From Bacillota bacterium (GTDB taxonomy: Bacteria; Bacillota; Clostridia; Lachnospirales; Lachnospiraceae): a DNA stretch of 64,000 nucleotides. The stretch is taken from positions 1 through 64,000 of the forward strand of contig JAEYOQ010000017.1 of NCBI GenBank assembly GCA_023411555.1, in the 5' to 3' direction. The position numbers were made by a program, and so were the translations under genes. Positions 16,053-25,535 of this stretch are shown piece after piece (positions within the stretch are counted from its first letter, which is position 1; every line of letters begins with the position of its first letter). The notes under the pieces are model-generated. The model ran no database searches and was not told the DNA's origin. It worked only from the letters and a program-made list of their open reading frames with translations.

Positions 16053-19000
16053 TTATTTTATTTTTAATCGATAGGTTTTGATTTCATAGGGTTTGATGAA
16101 TATCTCGAAGGAATTCTTATCGGATGCAATATTTTCAATATGCTCTTCAATCAGATTGCATTCGGATACCTCTTCGATGGTATAGTCTGTAGCCACTGTG
16201 ATAGTAGCCTTTGTTGCCGCATTCTCTGCTTCGTAGAGACGAAGGATAACACCATCTCCATCCTCTGCCTGCTTCACAGTTTCAAGTACAACATTCTTCT
16301 TATCTACGCAAGCAAATGAGAACTGTGATCCTGCCTCACCACCGTGAACGGTAAGGGTACGCTGATTTAGTTTTGCCGCTTCTCTTACCGTATCACTGTT
16401 TCTCCAGGTCTCCTTATGAGGATATAAAGCATAGGTAAAGAAATGCTCCTCCTGATCCGTGGTCGGATTCGGTTCAATACCGGATTTAATCAAGGTAAGA
16501 GCCATATCGCTCTTATCTACGGAATGTCCGTACTTGCAATCATTTAGCAGACTGACACCATAATGACCCTCGGATAAGTCTATCCACTTCTGACCACAGC
16601 TTTCAAATCTCGCCTGTTCCCAGCTGGTATTCTTATGAACCTTTCTGGTTACATTACCGAACTGTATATCAAAGGTTGCCTCATCCGAATGAATATCTAC
16701 CGGGAAGTGAACCTTTAACAGATGCTGATACTCTTTCCAGTCAACATAGGTCTCAAATTCAATTCTTCTGCTGTCCGTATAGAAATAAACCTTCTGCTTC
16801 AGGATAGAATTACTGAAGCTTCTGTCAATCTCCAGCGTAGCACGAACTGAACCAAGCTCTGTCCATTCCATACGTGTTACCTCGAGGATATCCCAGTATT
16901 TTTCGGTATAATAGATGTCAATATCCCAGTTATCATAATATATCGGCTTATCCTCATACATACGGAAGAGATTTGCCGCCTTACCAGGCTGAACCACCTC
17001 TCTGTCATTCTCTTTATCAAAGATGGAGGACAAAAGTCCGTTATTGTCTACCGTCACCTTATAGAATGGTGTTTCCAATGTATTTCCAGTAAGAACAAAA
17101 GGAGAGTTACTTTCCTTAGGAAGCTTATTCACAAGCTCAAGGGATTTATAGCCCTTGGAAGGAAGCCCCTTAACATAAGCTACCGGAGCACCGGAGGTCT
17201 TCTGGATCGGATAGATTGTGCCATCCTCATCCTTCAAGCCTTCTGCATCTAGCTCAGGAAGTGTAACAACATCATCTCTGGTAAAGCCAAGAGTATTATA
17301 GACTGTTACCGCATCGCCGTCCTTTGTAAGGGCTGCCAGTCTCTCATCGATCAGCTTATTCGCTTGTTCCACCAACTCTTCGTATTCCTTCTTCGTCACC
17401 TCATATACCTCTTTGATGGAGGAGCCCGGAAGGATATCATGGAACTGATTTAAGAGGACTGTCTTCCACATAGCATCCAGCTCGGACTTAGGATAAGCAA
17501 GCTTTGCCAGGGAAAGTACGCCTAAAAGCTCTAGATCCATCAGCATTAATTCAGACTTACGGTTGGAACGCTTATTTCTTGCCATGGAGGTGTAGGTTCC
17601 TCTGTGGTATTCGAAATAAAGCTCACCCTCCCAGCTAGGCAGACGCTTATGGTCCTTTACTCTCTCATTCAGCTCGTCAAAGTATTTACCAGAGAACTCT
17701 TGACGAACCTTCGGAATTCCAATTACACCTTTTTCCATACGGATAGAGGTCTCCAGCATCTCTCTGGTAGGGCCGCCACCGCCATCACCGTAACCGTAGG
17801 ATACCAAGATGTCATTGTTGATTTCTTTATTCTGATAGCGCTCCCAGCCACCCATGATGGAATCCGGATGAAGCATTCCATTATAGGTTGTAAAGAAATT
17901 CTTAATGCTTTGACCAACTCCAAGAGTAGTAATCAGGTGAGTCAGCACCTCTGTTCCGTCTATTCCCTTCCACTGGAAGGTATCATATGGAACCTTATTA
18001 AACTGATTCCACGCAAGCTTGGTTGTCATGAAATAATCGATACCTGATTTTTTCATAATCTGCGGCAATGCACCGGAATACCCGAAGACATCGGGAAGCC
18101 ATAGCACCCTGTTATCCACACCGAATTCCTCTTTGAAGAAGCGCTTTCCGTGCACAAATTGGCGAACCAAAGACTCACCTGAGGTCAGGTTACAGTCTGC
18201 TTCGACCCACATACCGCCTTCCGGCTCCCAGCGACCTTCCTTTACACGTTCCTTCACCTTTTCATACAGCTTAGGATAACGCTCTTTAAGGAAATAGTAT
18301 AACTGAGGCTGGCTGGACATGAACTTATAATTCGGATATTCTTCCATCAGCTTAAGCACAGTAGCAAAGCTTCGGCCAACCTTTTCCCGGGTCTGCTCTA
18401 CAGTCCACCACCAAGCCACATCGATATGAGTATGACCGATGCAGGTTGCGATAATCTCATCAAAGCCAGCCATATCCTCGTACAAAGCTTTTGTGATGTA
18501 GGCCTGTGCCTCTCTTAAGCTCTTGTAGAAGGACTCAGAATAAGGAGTACGAAGGTCTAGCAGATTAATGGTATTATTCAGTATTTCTTCAATCACACGT
18601 CTAGCCTTATCCTCTTCCTCCATTCTGGTAAAGGCACTTAAGGGAACACTGATGTCATAATAGAGGCGTTCGATTTCCGGGTCGATTTCCTGCATCTCCA
18701 CGATCATATTGAACTCTGAATGGAGGGTACCGGTATAGGACTGTAAATCCAGCTTATAGGTCTGACCCTTTACCGCTTCACGGGTAATAAGCACTTTTCT
18801 GTGATTCATATCGATACCCTGGGTCTCTACTCCATCAATAAAAAGCAAAAACTGCGGGTTTTTCCCGTCATCCCACTCATCAATCTGGGTTTTTACATGC
18901 ATCCACAAGCTCTTACCCGCAAAGTTCTCGGGCACGGTGAACTCTGTGCGGAACCAATAATGCTCATCGGGTCCGTACCAGTGCATGGTTCTACTGTCAA

Positions 19001-19154
19001 AGCTTTCCCACGGCTCGGCCGCTTTATCTGCATCAGCCGGGAATACATAGTTGCCCTTCTTATATTGAAATGCCTCCACAGGCACATTCTGTGCTACAGA
19101 TAATTTCTTTAGCTCATTGCAAATGACCTGTATTCGCTTATCCAAGAAATACAT
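16053..19154 (-). CDS. GH38 family alpha-mannosidase
   Basis: GH38 enzymes are retaining, zinc-dependent alpha-mannosidases. The 1033-residue protein has an N-terminal beta-sandwich (about 1-190). The catalytic domain follows with zinc ligands H241 and D245 in HTHIDVAWWW and nucleophile D355 in WLPDVFGYS. Helical bundle and large beta-sandwich domains then run to the end. It has no signal peptide and is probably cytoplasmic, trimming alpha-linked mannose from imported manno-oligosaccharides. It is followed by a terminator and preceded at 87 bp by the GH130 gene, with which it forms a pair: GH38 would expose the Man-beta-1,4-GlcNAc core that GH130 can phosphorolyse. Confidence 0.93.
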   Translation of the reverse strand: MYFLDKRIQVICNELKKLSVAQNVPVEAFQYKKGNYVFPADADKAAEPWESFDSRTMHWYGPDEHYWFRTEFTVPENFAGKSLWMHVKTQIDEWDDGKNPQFLLFIDGVETQGIDMNHRKVLITREAVKGQTYKLDLQSYTGTLHSEFNMIVEMQEIDPEIERLYYDISVPLSAFTRMEEEDKARRVIEEILNNTINLLDLRTPYSESFYKSLREAQAYITKALYEDMAGFDEIIATCIGHTHIDVAWWWTVEQTREKVGRSFATVLKLMEEYPNYKFMSSQPQLYYFLKERYPKLYEKVKERVKEGRWEPEGGMWVEADCNLTSGESLVRQFVHGKRFFKEEFGVDNRVLWLPDVFGYSGALPQIMKKSGIDYFMTTKLAWNQFNKVPYDTFQWKGIDGTEVLTHLITTLGVGQSIKNFFTTYNGMLHPDSIMGGWERYQNKEINNDILVSYGYGDGGGGPTREMLETSIRMEKGVIGIPKVRQEFSGKYFDELNERVKDHKRLPSWEGELYFEYHRGTYTSMARNKRSNRKSELMLMDLELLGVLSLAKLAYPKSELDAMWKTVLLNQFHDILPGSSIKEVYEVTKKEYEELVEQANKLIDERLAALTKDGDAVTVYNTLGFTRDDVVTLPELDAEGLKDEDGTIYPIQKTSGAPVAYVKGLPSKGYKSLELVNKLPKESNSPFVLTGNTLETPFYKVTVDNNGLLSSIFDKENDREVVQPGKAANLFRMYEDKPIYYDNWDIDIYYTEKYWDILEVTRMEWTELGSVRATLEIDRSFSNSILKQKVYFYTDSRRIEFETYVDWKEYQHLLKVHFPVDIHSDEATFDIQFGNVTRKVHKNTSWEQARFESCGQKWIDLSEGHYGVSLLNDCKYGHSVDKSDMALTLIKSGIEPNPTTDQEEHFFTYALYPHKETWRNSDTVREAAKLNQRTLTVHGGEAGSQFSFACVDKKNVVLETVKQAEDGDGVILRLYEAENAATKATITVATDYTIEEVSECNLIEEHIENIASDKNSFEIFIKPYEIKTYRLKIK

Positions 19155-19241
19155 TATATCCCTCCAATATCTTTATGATTTTTATTTGCTAATATAGAGG
19201 ATACCCAAGTTGTACCTTGCGATATCCTCTTGAATAATTAA

Positions 19242-20231
19242 TTAAAAGGAATGCTCCTTCGTAAAGGCAATCAGCTCATCTACAGTTGTAAATGCAACAC
19301 CTGTTACAGTGTCTGCACAACCGTAATAGATCGCAATCCTTCCAGTATCAGCATCCGTCAAGGCTGCACAAGGGAATACCACATTCGGAACATCCCCCAC
19401 ACATTCATAATACTCTCTGGGTCCTAAAATATAATATTTGGAACGATAAAGCACTTTCCACGGCTGCTCTTTATCCAATATAGCAGTACCCATACGGTAT
19501 ACAAAACCATTACAGGTATTGATAACACCATGATAAATCAACAACCAGCCTTCATCCGTCTCAATGGGTATCGGGCCCGGTCCAATTTTGGTGGACTGCC
19601 AAGCCGAATCATCCCCTTTGATCGTAGTCATCACATGACGATGATGTCCCCAGTATTCCAGATCTGCACTTTGGCTATAGAATATATCTCCGAAGGGAGT
19701 ATGCCCGTTATCACTAGGTCTGCTAAGCATTGCATATTTTCCGTTTATTTTTCTAGGGAATAGCACGCCATTGCGGTTAAATGGAAGAAAAGCATTTTCC
19801 AGCTGATAAAAGGTTACGAAATCGAAGGTATATCCAATACCTATAGTAGGTCCATGATAACCGTTACACCAGGTAATATAATATCTATCTTCAATGAAGC
19901 ACACTCTGGGGTCATAACGATACTCTCTTTTTGTGATTTCTTCGTCATCTCCTAAGAACGTAATCGGTGTTTCATTTATTTTCCAGTTAATACCATCCTC
20001 GCTGAAGCCTGCAAAAATATCCATACTTACTGACTTGCTGTCGCATCGGAACACACCTGCAAACCCATCTTTATAAGGAATTACTGCACTGTTAAATACA
20101 CTGTTAGAGCTTTTGATCGCATCTCTTTCTATAATCGGGTTGTTTGTATAACGCCATACAGGCATTGTATATCCTTCTGGTTTCTCCTGCCACGGAATGT
20201 TCGGCAAGGAATTTCCGATAATTTTACTCAT
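19242..20231 (-). CDS. GH130 family beta-mannoside phosphorylase
   Basis: GH130 enzymes phosphorolyse beta-1,4-mannosides to give mannose-1-phosphate. The 329-residue protein shows the five-bladed propeller family features: RYDPRV with the likely catalytic D107, the phosphate-binding Arg/His context NGYHGP, and the conserved HGVINTCNGFVYRMG and VGDVPNVVFPCAA stretches. Sequence style fits the GH130_2 group, whose members act on mannooligosaccharides or Man-beta-1,4-GlcNAc. No signal peptide is present. It lies between the importer genes and GH38. An energy-saving route for the N-glycan core is the simplest reading, but substrate choice needs assay. AGGAGGCCTTTCAAAA precedes the ATG. Confidence 0.9.
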   Translation of the reverse strand: MSKIIGNSLPNIPWQEKPEGYTMPVWRYTNNPIIERDAIKSSNSVFNSAVIPYKDGFAGVFRCDSKSVSMDIFAGFSEDGINWKINETPITFLGDDEEITKREYRYDPRVCFIEDRYYITWCNGYHGPTIGIGYTFDFVTFYQLENAFLPFNRNGVLFPRKINGKYAMLSRPSDNGHTPFGDIFYSQSADLEYWGHHRHVMTTIKGDDSAWQSTKIGPGPIPIETDEGWLLIYHGVINTCNGFVYRMGTAILDKEQPWKVLYRSKYYILGPREYYECVGDVPNVVFPCAALTDADTGRIAIYYGCADTVTGVAFTTVDELIAFTKEHSF

Positions 20232-20263
20232 TTTTGAAAGGCCTCCTTATACTCCTAAAATAT

Positions 20264-20311
20264 GAGGCTGCTGCAAAATATCCTAATATATTATAATTTT
20301 GCAACAACCTC
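20264..20311 (-). terminator. Hairpin between the solute-binding protein gene and GH130
   Basis: On the minus strand GAGGTTGTTGCAAAAT pairs with ATTTTGCAGCAGCCTC and is followed by ATATTTTAGG. A leaky terminator or stability hairpin here would let the binding protein be made in excess over the downstream enzymes. Confidence 0.65.
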
Positions 20312-20366
20312 AATATTGTGTTACTTCATCCTAATTCGTATAACCTACATTTATTAATTCAAACTA

Positions 20367-21860
20367 TTAATTTGCAAATGCGGCATCAACCTGAGCCTGA
20401 GCTTCAGCTAGTAACTTATCAAAACCAGCTGCTTTTAACTCCTCGCCCATCTGCTTTACAAGATCTCTGGGATCCTGAGCTCCTGTTAAAAGAAAGCTCT
20501 TATACTTATCAAACACTACGTTACATGAAGCTAATTCTGTCTCAACATTGGTAGTATCAAAGGTAAATCCTAATAATACAGATGGCTTAGCATTGGAATT
20601 TAATTCCTTTACTTCATCCCACTGATTGAACTCAGCGTCAGATAACTGAGATACAGTGAAGAAGGTACCCTGTGTATAACCAGCCATGTTCCAGTCATTG
20701 TTAATACGTTCAATCTTACCATCTGCGGTATAATTGAAGTTCTCGCCTTCCAGTCCGTAATAGAATGCGTCACGAACCTTTGTATCAAGGTTAACAAGCT
20801 GTAATAACTGGAGAGCCTTCTCAGGATATTTGGAGCTAGCAGAAATCGCATTTAAGGAACCACGTACGGTGTCGTTGGATACGATGGTATCACCATACTG
20901 ATCTGCACTTGCCTCAACGCCCATGTTAGGACCCCAGGTGGTCTTAGCTGCTCCGGACCAACCCTGTGCGGTATATACCATACGGTAAGAAGGAGCTTCT
21001 GCTAATGTAGGAGCATCTGCATTAATAATTCCTTCTTTGTACCACTGATGAAGTGTATCTAATTCCTTAAGAACATCCTCTTGTTCGAAGATATTAACAA
21101 CCTTACGGGACTCATCATCAAAGCGAACACCGAGAGGACGGAAGCCTGCGCCCATGTTATCATAGTTCATAGTAACAACACCGCTACCTTCAACCGCAAG
21201 AAGGAAAGGATTTGTGCCCTCGCCGTCCTTCATAGCCTTTAGGCCGTCGGTAAGGTCGCTGAGACTATTAATACCCTTAAAGTTCACGTTATACTTAGCT
21301 GCTTTCTCTGTATCATAAACAAAATAATTTGTAGCTGAGCTGTCTTTATAGGTAGGAACAGAATAGATCTTACCATCTACCTTTACTGCATTCCAGTAAT
21401 CCTCGGGGATATAACTATACAGCTCAGGGGATGCTGTCTTTGCTAATTCAGTGATGTCAAGGAAAGCACCAAGTTTTGCAGCTGTATTATATTTAATACC
21501 ATCAGTGAAAAGGATATCGAAGCTTTCGCCGGAATTGATAATAATGTTTCTTCTGTTGTCCCAGTCACCCCAGGAAACAACTTCCACGTCTACGTTAACG
21601 CCAATCTTTTCTCCGAGATAAGCGTTGATACTCTTTTGCCATGCATCATAGTTAGAGGGCATACCACCACCAACTGTAACCCATCTTAAGGTAACAATTT
21701 CGTCATTTGATGCATCACCGGATGTATTGTTATCTGTTGTTGTAGGTGCATTTGTAACAGTACCTGCACCATCTTTGCTATTATCTTTTGCACACCCTAC
21801 AAAGGACGCTGCAAGCATTGTACAAGCAGCCATTATAGCTACTACCTTTTTCATTCTCAT
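20367..21860 (-). CDS. CUT1-type ABC transporter solute-binding lipoprotein (LplA/DUF3502-like)
   Basis: This 497-residue secreted lipoprotein captures oligosaccharide outside the cell. The signal peptide ends in a lipobox (ASFVGC, Cys23), followed by a Thr/Asn-rich linker. The mature part reads as a family 1 solute-binding protein, with a C-terminal region like DUF3502 proteins. It is the third gene after two LplB/LplC-like permeases. AAGGAGGATATTTT precedes the ATG. Enzyme content of the locus suggests manno-oligosaccharide or N-glycan fragments as ligand; this is inference. Confidence 0.92.
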   Translation of the reverse strand: MRMKKVVAIMAACTMLAASFVGCAKDNSKDGAGTVTNAPTTTDNNTSGDASNDEIVTLRWVTVGGGMPSNYDAWQKSINAYLGEKIGVNVDVEVVSWGDWDNRRNIIINSGESFDILFTDGIKYNTAAKLGAFLDITELAKTASPELYSYIPEDYWNAVKVDGKIYSVPTYKDSSATNYFVYDTEKAAKYNVNFKGINSLSDLTDGLKAMKDGEGTNPFLLAVEGSGVVTMNYDNMGAGFRPLGVRFDDESRKVVNIFEQEDVLKELDTLHQWYKEGIINADAPTLAEAPSYRMVYTAQGWSGAAKTTWGPNMGVEASADQYGDTIVSNDTVRGSLNAISASSKYPEKALQLLQLVNLDTKVRDAFYYGLEGENFNYTADGKIERINNDWNMAGYTQGTFFTVSQLSDAEFNQWDEVKELNSNAKPSVLLGFTFDTTNVETELASCNVVFDKYKSFLLTGAQDPRDLVKQMGEELKAAGFDKLLAEAQAQVDAAFAN

Positions 21861-21965
21861 AAAATATCCTCCTTAAATAATAAAACTACACATTACTCTA
21901 TATACAGATTTTTTCGGGTCGGCTCAGGCCTTTAAGTCGACACCGTTTAAAAATCAAATATATCA

Positions 21966-22883
21966 TCAGCCCTTTACTGCTCCGATGGTCAGACCGGAGA
22001 TAAAGTATTTCTGGAAAAACGGATAAGCACAAGCAATCGGTATAACGATAATGATTGCAATTGCCATACGTGCACCTTCCTGAGGCATCATATTTTTATA
22101 CTGCTGTAAGGATACCCCCGCAGAAGGATTACTTGCCAAGAATTGAATGTTTCTTTGAATACTATTAAGTAACGCCTGTAAGGATAACAGCTTCGTATTG
22201 GTGATATACAGTGATGATTGAAACCAATCATTCCAGTAGGAAAAGGTTAAAAACAAGCTTATTGTCGCAATTACCGGTTTTGATATCGGTAGTACAATTC
22301 TGGCGAAAATATTGAGTTGAGCAGCACCATCGATTTTCGCAGATTCGATGATAGAATCCGGTATCGTCGTCCGGAAAAAGGTCTTACAGATAATAACATT
22401 GAAGGACGATACTGCCAGAGGCAGAATTAAGGACCATACACTATCCTTTAAGTTAAGCAAATTGGTATTCACCACATAGGATGAAATCATACCACCATTA
22501 AAGATCATTGGGATGAATACAAGCCAGGATAAAAATCCATTTAATTTATATCCAGGTCTGGATAAGACATATCCCATGGTAGTAGTGAGCGTTACACCGA
22601 TTACTGTACCACTTATTGTTACCAGAATGGAAATAGCAAGTGCTCTTAAAATAGTAGCCTTCTCGCCCCACAAAAATTGATAGGACTTTAGCGAAAACTC
22701 CTTAGGTATTAGCTGATAGCCGTATTTAGCCAAGGAAGCCTCTGACGTAATGGATATCATAAACACAAATACAACCGGAACGATACATGCTAAGGCCAAA
22801 AGAATAAATATAATATTAAAAAGAATATTCGTACTCTTATTGATACGATTTAATCTCATTTCATCGCTGTTTGATTTCTTCAT
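21966..22883 (-). CDS. CUT1-type ABC transporter permease (LplC/YtcP-like)
   Basis: This is an inner-membrane permease of about 305 residues with six membrane segments and the EAA-type cytoplasmic loop (SAKIDGAAQLNIFARIVLPISKP) that docks the ATPase. I prefer the third in-frame ATG (22883), nine bases after AAGGAAGG, over 22892, where the ribosome binding site would touch the start codon. It lies 9-18 bp from the upstream permease. No ATPase gene is in the locus, so a shared MsmX-type ATPase encoded elsewhere is expected. Confidence 0.92.
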   Translation of the reverse strand: MKKSNSDEMRLNRINKSTNILFNIIFILLALACIVPVVFVFMISITSEASLAKYGYQLIPKEFSLKSYQFLWGEKATILRALAISILVTISGTVIGVTLTTTMGYVLSRPGYKLNGFLSWLVFIPMIFNGGMISSYVVNTNLLNLKDSVWSLILPLAVSSFNVIICKTFFRTTIPDSIIESAKIDGAAQLNIFARIVLPISKPVIATISLFLTFSYWNDWFQSSLYITNTKLLSLQALLNSIQRNIQFLASNPSAGVSLQQYKNMMPQEGARMAIAIIIVIPIACAYPFFQKYFISGLTIGAVKG

Positions 22884-22901
22884 ACTCATCATCCTTCCTT
22901 A

Positions 22902-23873
22902 TTAGATAATTGCACTATCCTCATCAAGCTTCTTAACAATCCAGTTAGTAAGAAGAATTGTTGCACAACAGGAAACCGATTGGAAGAACGTTGCCGCTGC
23001 TGTCATACCGATAGGGGTTGACTGCTGCAGTGCCGAATACACATAGGTGTCCAGGGTTGATGTAACATTGTATAAGGGTCCGCTAGTGCCGCGGGGGATT
23101 TGGTAGAACAAACCAAAATCCGAATAAAATACTCGTCCAACATTTAATATGAACATCATAATGATGATTGTCTTTAAGCTCGGTAAGGTAATGTACTTCA
23201 CCTGCTGCCATTTAGTAGCTCCATCAATTACAGCTGCTTCATAAAGACTCTGATCGATACCGGTGATGCTGGCAAGATATACTACCATGCTATACCCCAT
23301 GGTTTTCCAGACATTCATAAACACCAAAATATAGGGCCAATATTTGGCTTCCATATACCACTGGATTTTTTCCTTTCCAAAGGCAACTAACATATTATTT
23401 AGAATACCCTTATCCATGCTAAGGAATGCAAATACAAAATAACTAATTACAACCCATGACATGAAATGAGGAAAGAACATCATCGTCTGATAGACCTTGG
23501 AGCTTCTTTTACTATGAAGAAGACTGATCATAACAGCCAGAGTAACCGGAATAAGAATACCCAACACGATAAAGATTATGTTGTAACCGATGGTATTACG
23601 GAGGAGAATGAATATATCCTTGGATTTCACAAGAAACCTAAAATTCTCAATCCCCGTCCATTCACTGTGTACTAGGTTATAAATAAAATTATGTCCGGGT
23701 ACTATCTTGTAATTTTTAAAAGCTATGATAATACCAAACATCGGTAGAAAACTAAACAACACGTACCATACAATAGTCGGAAGTGCTAATAAGGTAAGCT
23801 CGGTATCATCCCGTCCCCATCTCTTATGTCTCTTTTTTATCTTTTTATTAACATTGTTATTAACATTTTTCAT
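22902..23873 (-). CDS. CUT1-type ABC transporter permease (LplB-like)
   Basis: This permease has 323 residues. A Lys/Arg-rich N-terminus (NKKIKKRHKRWGRDD) precedes the first membrane segment, and the EAA loop reads YEAAVIDGATKWQQVKYITLPSL. It pairs with the next gene to form the heterodimeric channel of an oligosaccharide importer. It is the first gene of the leftward operon, and its 5' region contains one half-site of the motif assigned to the divergent LacI regulator. Confidence 0.92.
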   Translation of the reverse strand: MKNVNNNVNKKIKKRHKRWGRDDTELTLLALPTIVWYVLFSFLPMFGIIIAFKNYKIVPGHNFIYNLVHSEWTGIENFRFLVKSKDIFILLRNTIGYNIIFIVLGILIPVTLAVMISLLHSKRSSKVYQTMMFFPHFMSWVVISYFVFAFLSMDKGILNNMLVAFGKEKIQWYMEAKYWPYILVFMNVWKTMGYSMVVYLASITGIDQSLYEAAVIDGATKWQQVKYITLPSLKTIIIMMFILNVGRVFYSDFGLFYQIPRGTSGPLYNVTSTLDTYVYSALQQSTPIGMTAAATFFQSVSCCATILLTNWIVKKLDEDSAII

Positions 23874-23968
23874 CTATTTACCCCCTGTTAATTATCTGAT
23901 ACCGTGTTTATTAACATGTACATATTAACACAACTTATATAACATTTCAACATATTTTTAATATTAAC

Positions 23969-23983
23969 TTATCATTTGTTTAA
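23969..23983 (-). promoter_or_regulatory. Candidate LacI operator, importer side
   Basis: TTATCATTTGTTTAA lies about 95 bp upstream of the LplB-like start and is the exact reverse complement of the site at 24168-24182. Two such sites 199 bp apart could allow DNA looping. Confidence 0.45.
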
Positions 23984-24167
23984 GATAATTTTTAACATTA
24001 TTATAATATTCCTTAGCTTTTTGACTGATATCCATAAATAATCTTATTTTTTTTATTCATTTTATACACTATTAGTGGGTATAAGTTAATACACCGATTT
24101 AATATTAACATTGTAATTCTTAACATTTTTTAACATGATCTTTGTTTACTCATTGTTAAAATTTATG

Positions 24168-24218
24168 TTAAACAAATGATAAAATTCATTTGTCATTTGT
24201 TAGTGTGTGTGATATAAT
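24168..24218 (+). promoter_or_regulatory. Promoter and operator of the glycan-locus LacI gene
   Basis: TTGTCA (24190-24195) and TATAAT (24213-24218) are 17 bp apart. An inverted repeat AACAAATGA (24171-24179) and TCATTTGTT (24193-24201) overlaps the -35, and the left arm is part of the 15-bp site repeated at 23969. This suggests autorepression by the LacI-type protein. Confidence 0.6.
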
Positions 24219-24287
24219 TACATATATGCGTAAAATCAAAATTAACATTAAGATATTACAAGGGATTAATAGAATATAGGGGAGAAT

Positions 24288-25349
24288 ATGAGGTGTTATA
24301 TGAAACGAATTACAATGCAAGATGTTGCTAATGAGCTTAATATATCCAGAGTTACTGTATGGAAGGTCTTAAATAATCAGCCTGGTGTTTCTGATGTTTT
24401 AGCGAATCAAATATATAATAAAGCAAGAGAAATGGGTTACTTTAAGCAAGGCCAGCCCAGTAAAAGTCCTGTACTTTCCTCGCCAGAAACCTCGGATCTT
24501 AAGGATGCCGCAATCAACACCGTCTCTGTGGTTGTTTCCCGTCCGGAATCAGCACAATTCTGGATGAATATCATACACCAGATCGCAAAGGAGTTGGATA
24601 AATCCGGAGTAAATCTAATGTATATATACCTTCCAAGTAAAATGACCCCAGGCTATACCCTCCCCAGTGCCCTAACCAATGGTTCCATACAAGGGATGGT
24701 GGTGTTAAATGTTTACGATTATGATCTGATTAGTGCTTTGAATGAACTGAAAACCCCAAAGATCTTTCTTGATATGGTGGCTGATCTTCCCTATGACAGG
24801 CTAACCGGAGATTTATTCTTATTAGAAGGTAGAACCTGTATACGAAAGATCACAAATGAAATTATTCAAAGAGGTCGTACAGAAATCGGCTTTATTGGTG
24901 ATACCCACTATGCAATTACCAATAAAGAACGCTATGAGGGTTATCTGGAAGCCATGTCTCAAAATCAATTGACTGTGAATCCGGATTTATGCCTGATAGG
25001 AGACATTGGTATTTATACCTATCGGGAAGAAATTCATGCCTTTTTAGCCGGGCTTAAGAAGCTTCCACAGGCATTCGTCTGTGTCAGCGATTATGTTGCA
25101 TATTTTGTTCTTCAATATCTGAATGATCATAATATACGTGTACCTGAGGATATCGCTATCTCCGGTTTTGACGCCAGCACCGAATATCCCGGTATTGCTG
25201 ACCGGTTGACTACTGTTGAAGTTCAGACAAAAACTCTGGGTATACGTCTGGCAAAACAGCTTTTGTATCGCATCCAGTATCCCACCACTTCAACTGAAGT
25301 GACCTATATTAATTCTAGCATTATATATGGTGAATCCACCAATTTTTGA
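24288..25349 (+). CDS. LacI-family transcriptional regulator of the glycan locus
   Basis: This 353-residue repressor has an N-terminal LacI helix-turn-helix (MQDVANELNISRVTVWKVLN, about 9-28) and a periplasmic-binding-type effector domain (about 70-340), with typical GFDAS and DRLTTVEV motifs near the end. It is divergent from the importer operon and very likely controls it in response to a sugar. GGGGAGAAT lies immediately before the ATG at 24288; an internal ATG four codons later is an alternative start. Confidence 0.92.
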   Translation: MRCYMKRITMQDVANELNISRVTVWKVLNNQPGVSDVLANQIYNKAREMGYFKQGQPSKSPVLSSPETSDLKDAAINTVSVVVSRPESAQFWMNIIHQIAKELDKSGVNLMYIYLPSKMTPGYTLPSALTNGSIQGMVVLNVYDYDLISALNELKTPKIFLDMVADLPYDRLTGDLFLLEGRTCIRKITNEIIQRGRTEIGFIGDTHYAITNKERYEGYLEAMSQNQLTVNPDLCLIGDIGIYTYREEIHAFLAGLKKLPQAFVCVSDYVAYFVLQYLNDHNIRVPEDIAISGFDASTEYPGIADRLTTVEVQTKTLGIRLAKQLLYRIQYPTTSTEVTYINSSIIYGESTNF

Positions 25350-25443
25350 TTAACTACTCGATAATAAAGTAAAAGCATTGCTCACCTTTGCTTTAATACC
25401 ATTTTGCGAATTCCTAGGAATCCGCATTTCTATTTTGTGACAT

Positions 25444-25496
25444 AAAAAGGGAGCTTTTGCTCCATAGCTATTTAGCTATTTTGCAAAAGCCCCTTT
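25444..25496 (-). terminator. Hairpin terminator after the InlB-repeat protein gene
   Basis: On the minus strand AAAGGGGCTTTTGC pairs with GCAAAAGCTCCCTTTTT, with an inner TAGCTA palindrome in the loop. It lies between the convergent LacI gene and the InlB-repeat gene and may serve both. Confidence 0.65.
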
Positions 25497-25535
25497 GAGC
25501 TGCCATGTAACCGTCACCTTGGGGGTTTTGTTTGG

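Larger units (their letters stand above)
23874..24287. other. Divergent control region of the glycan operon
   Basis: This strongly AT-rich 414-bp gap has many TTAACAT and ATTAACA words. TTATCATTTGTTTAA at 23969-23983 is an exact inverted copy of TTAAACAAATGATAA at 24168-24182. A third partial copy overlaps the LacI-gene promoter. No gene is visible. Confidence 0.6.

Noticed and set aside
17604..18047. Plus-strand frame of 147 codons inside the GH38 gene
   Set aside because: It lies opposite the well-supported catalytic domain of GH38, has no ribosome binding site and shows no recognisable domain.
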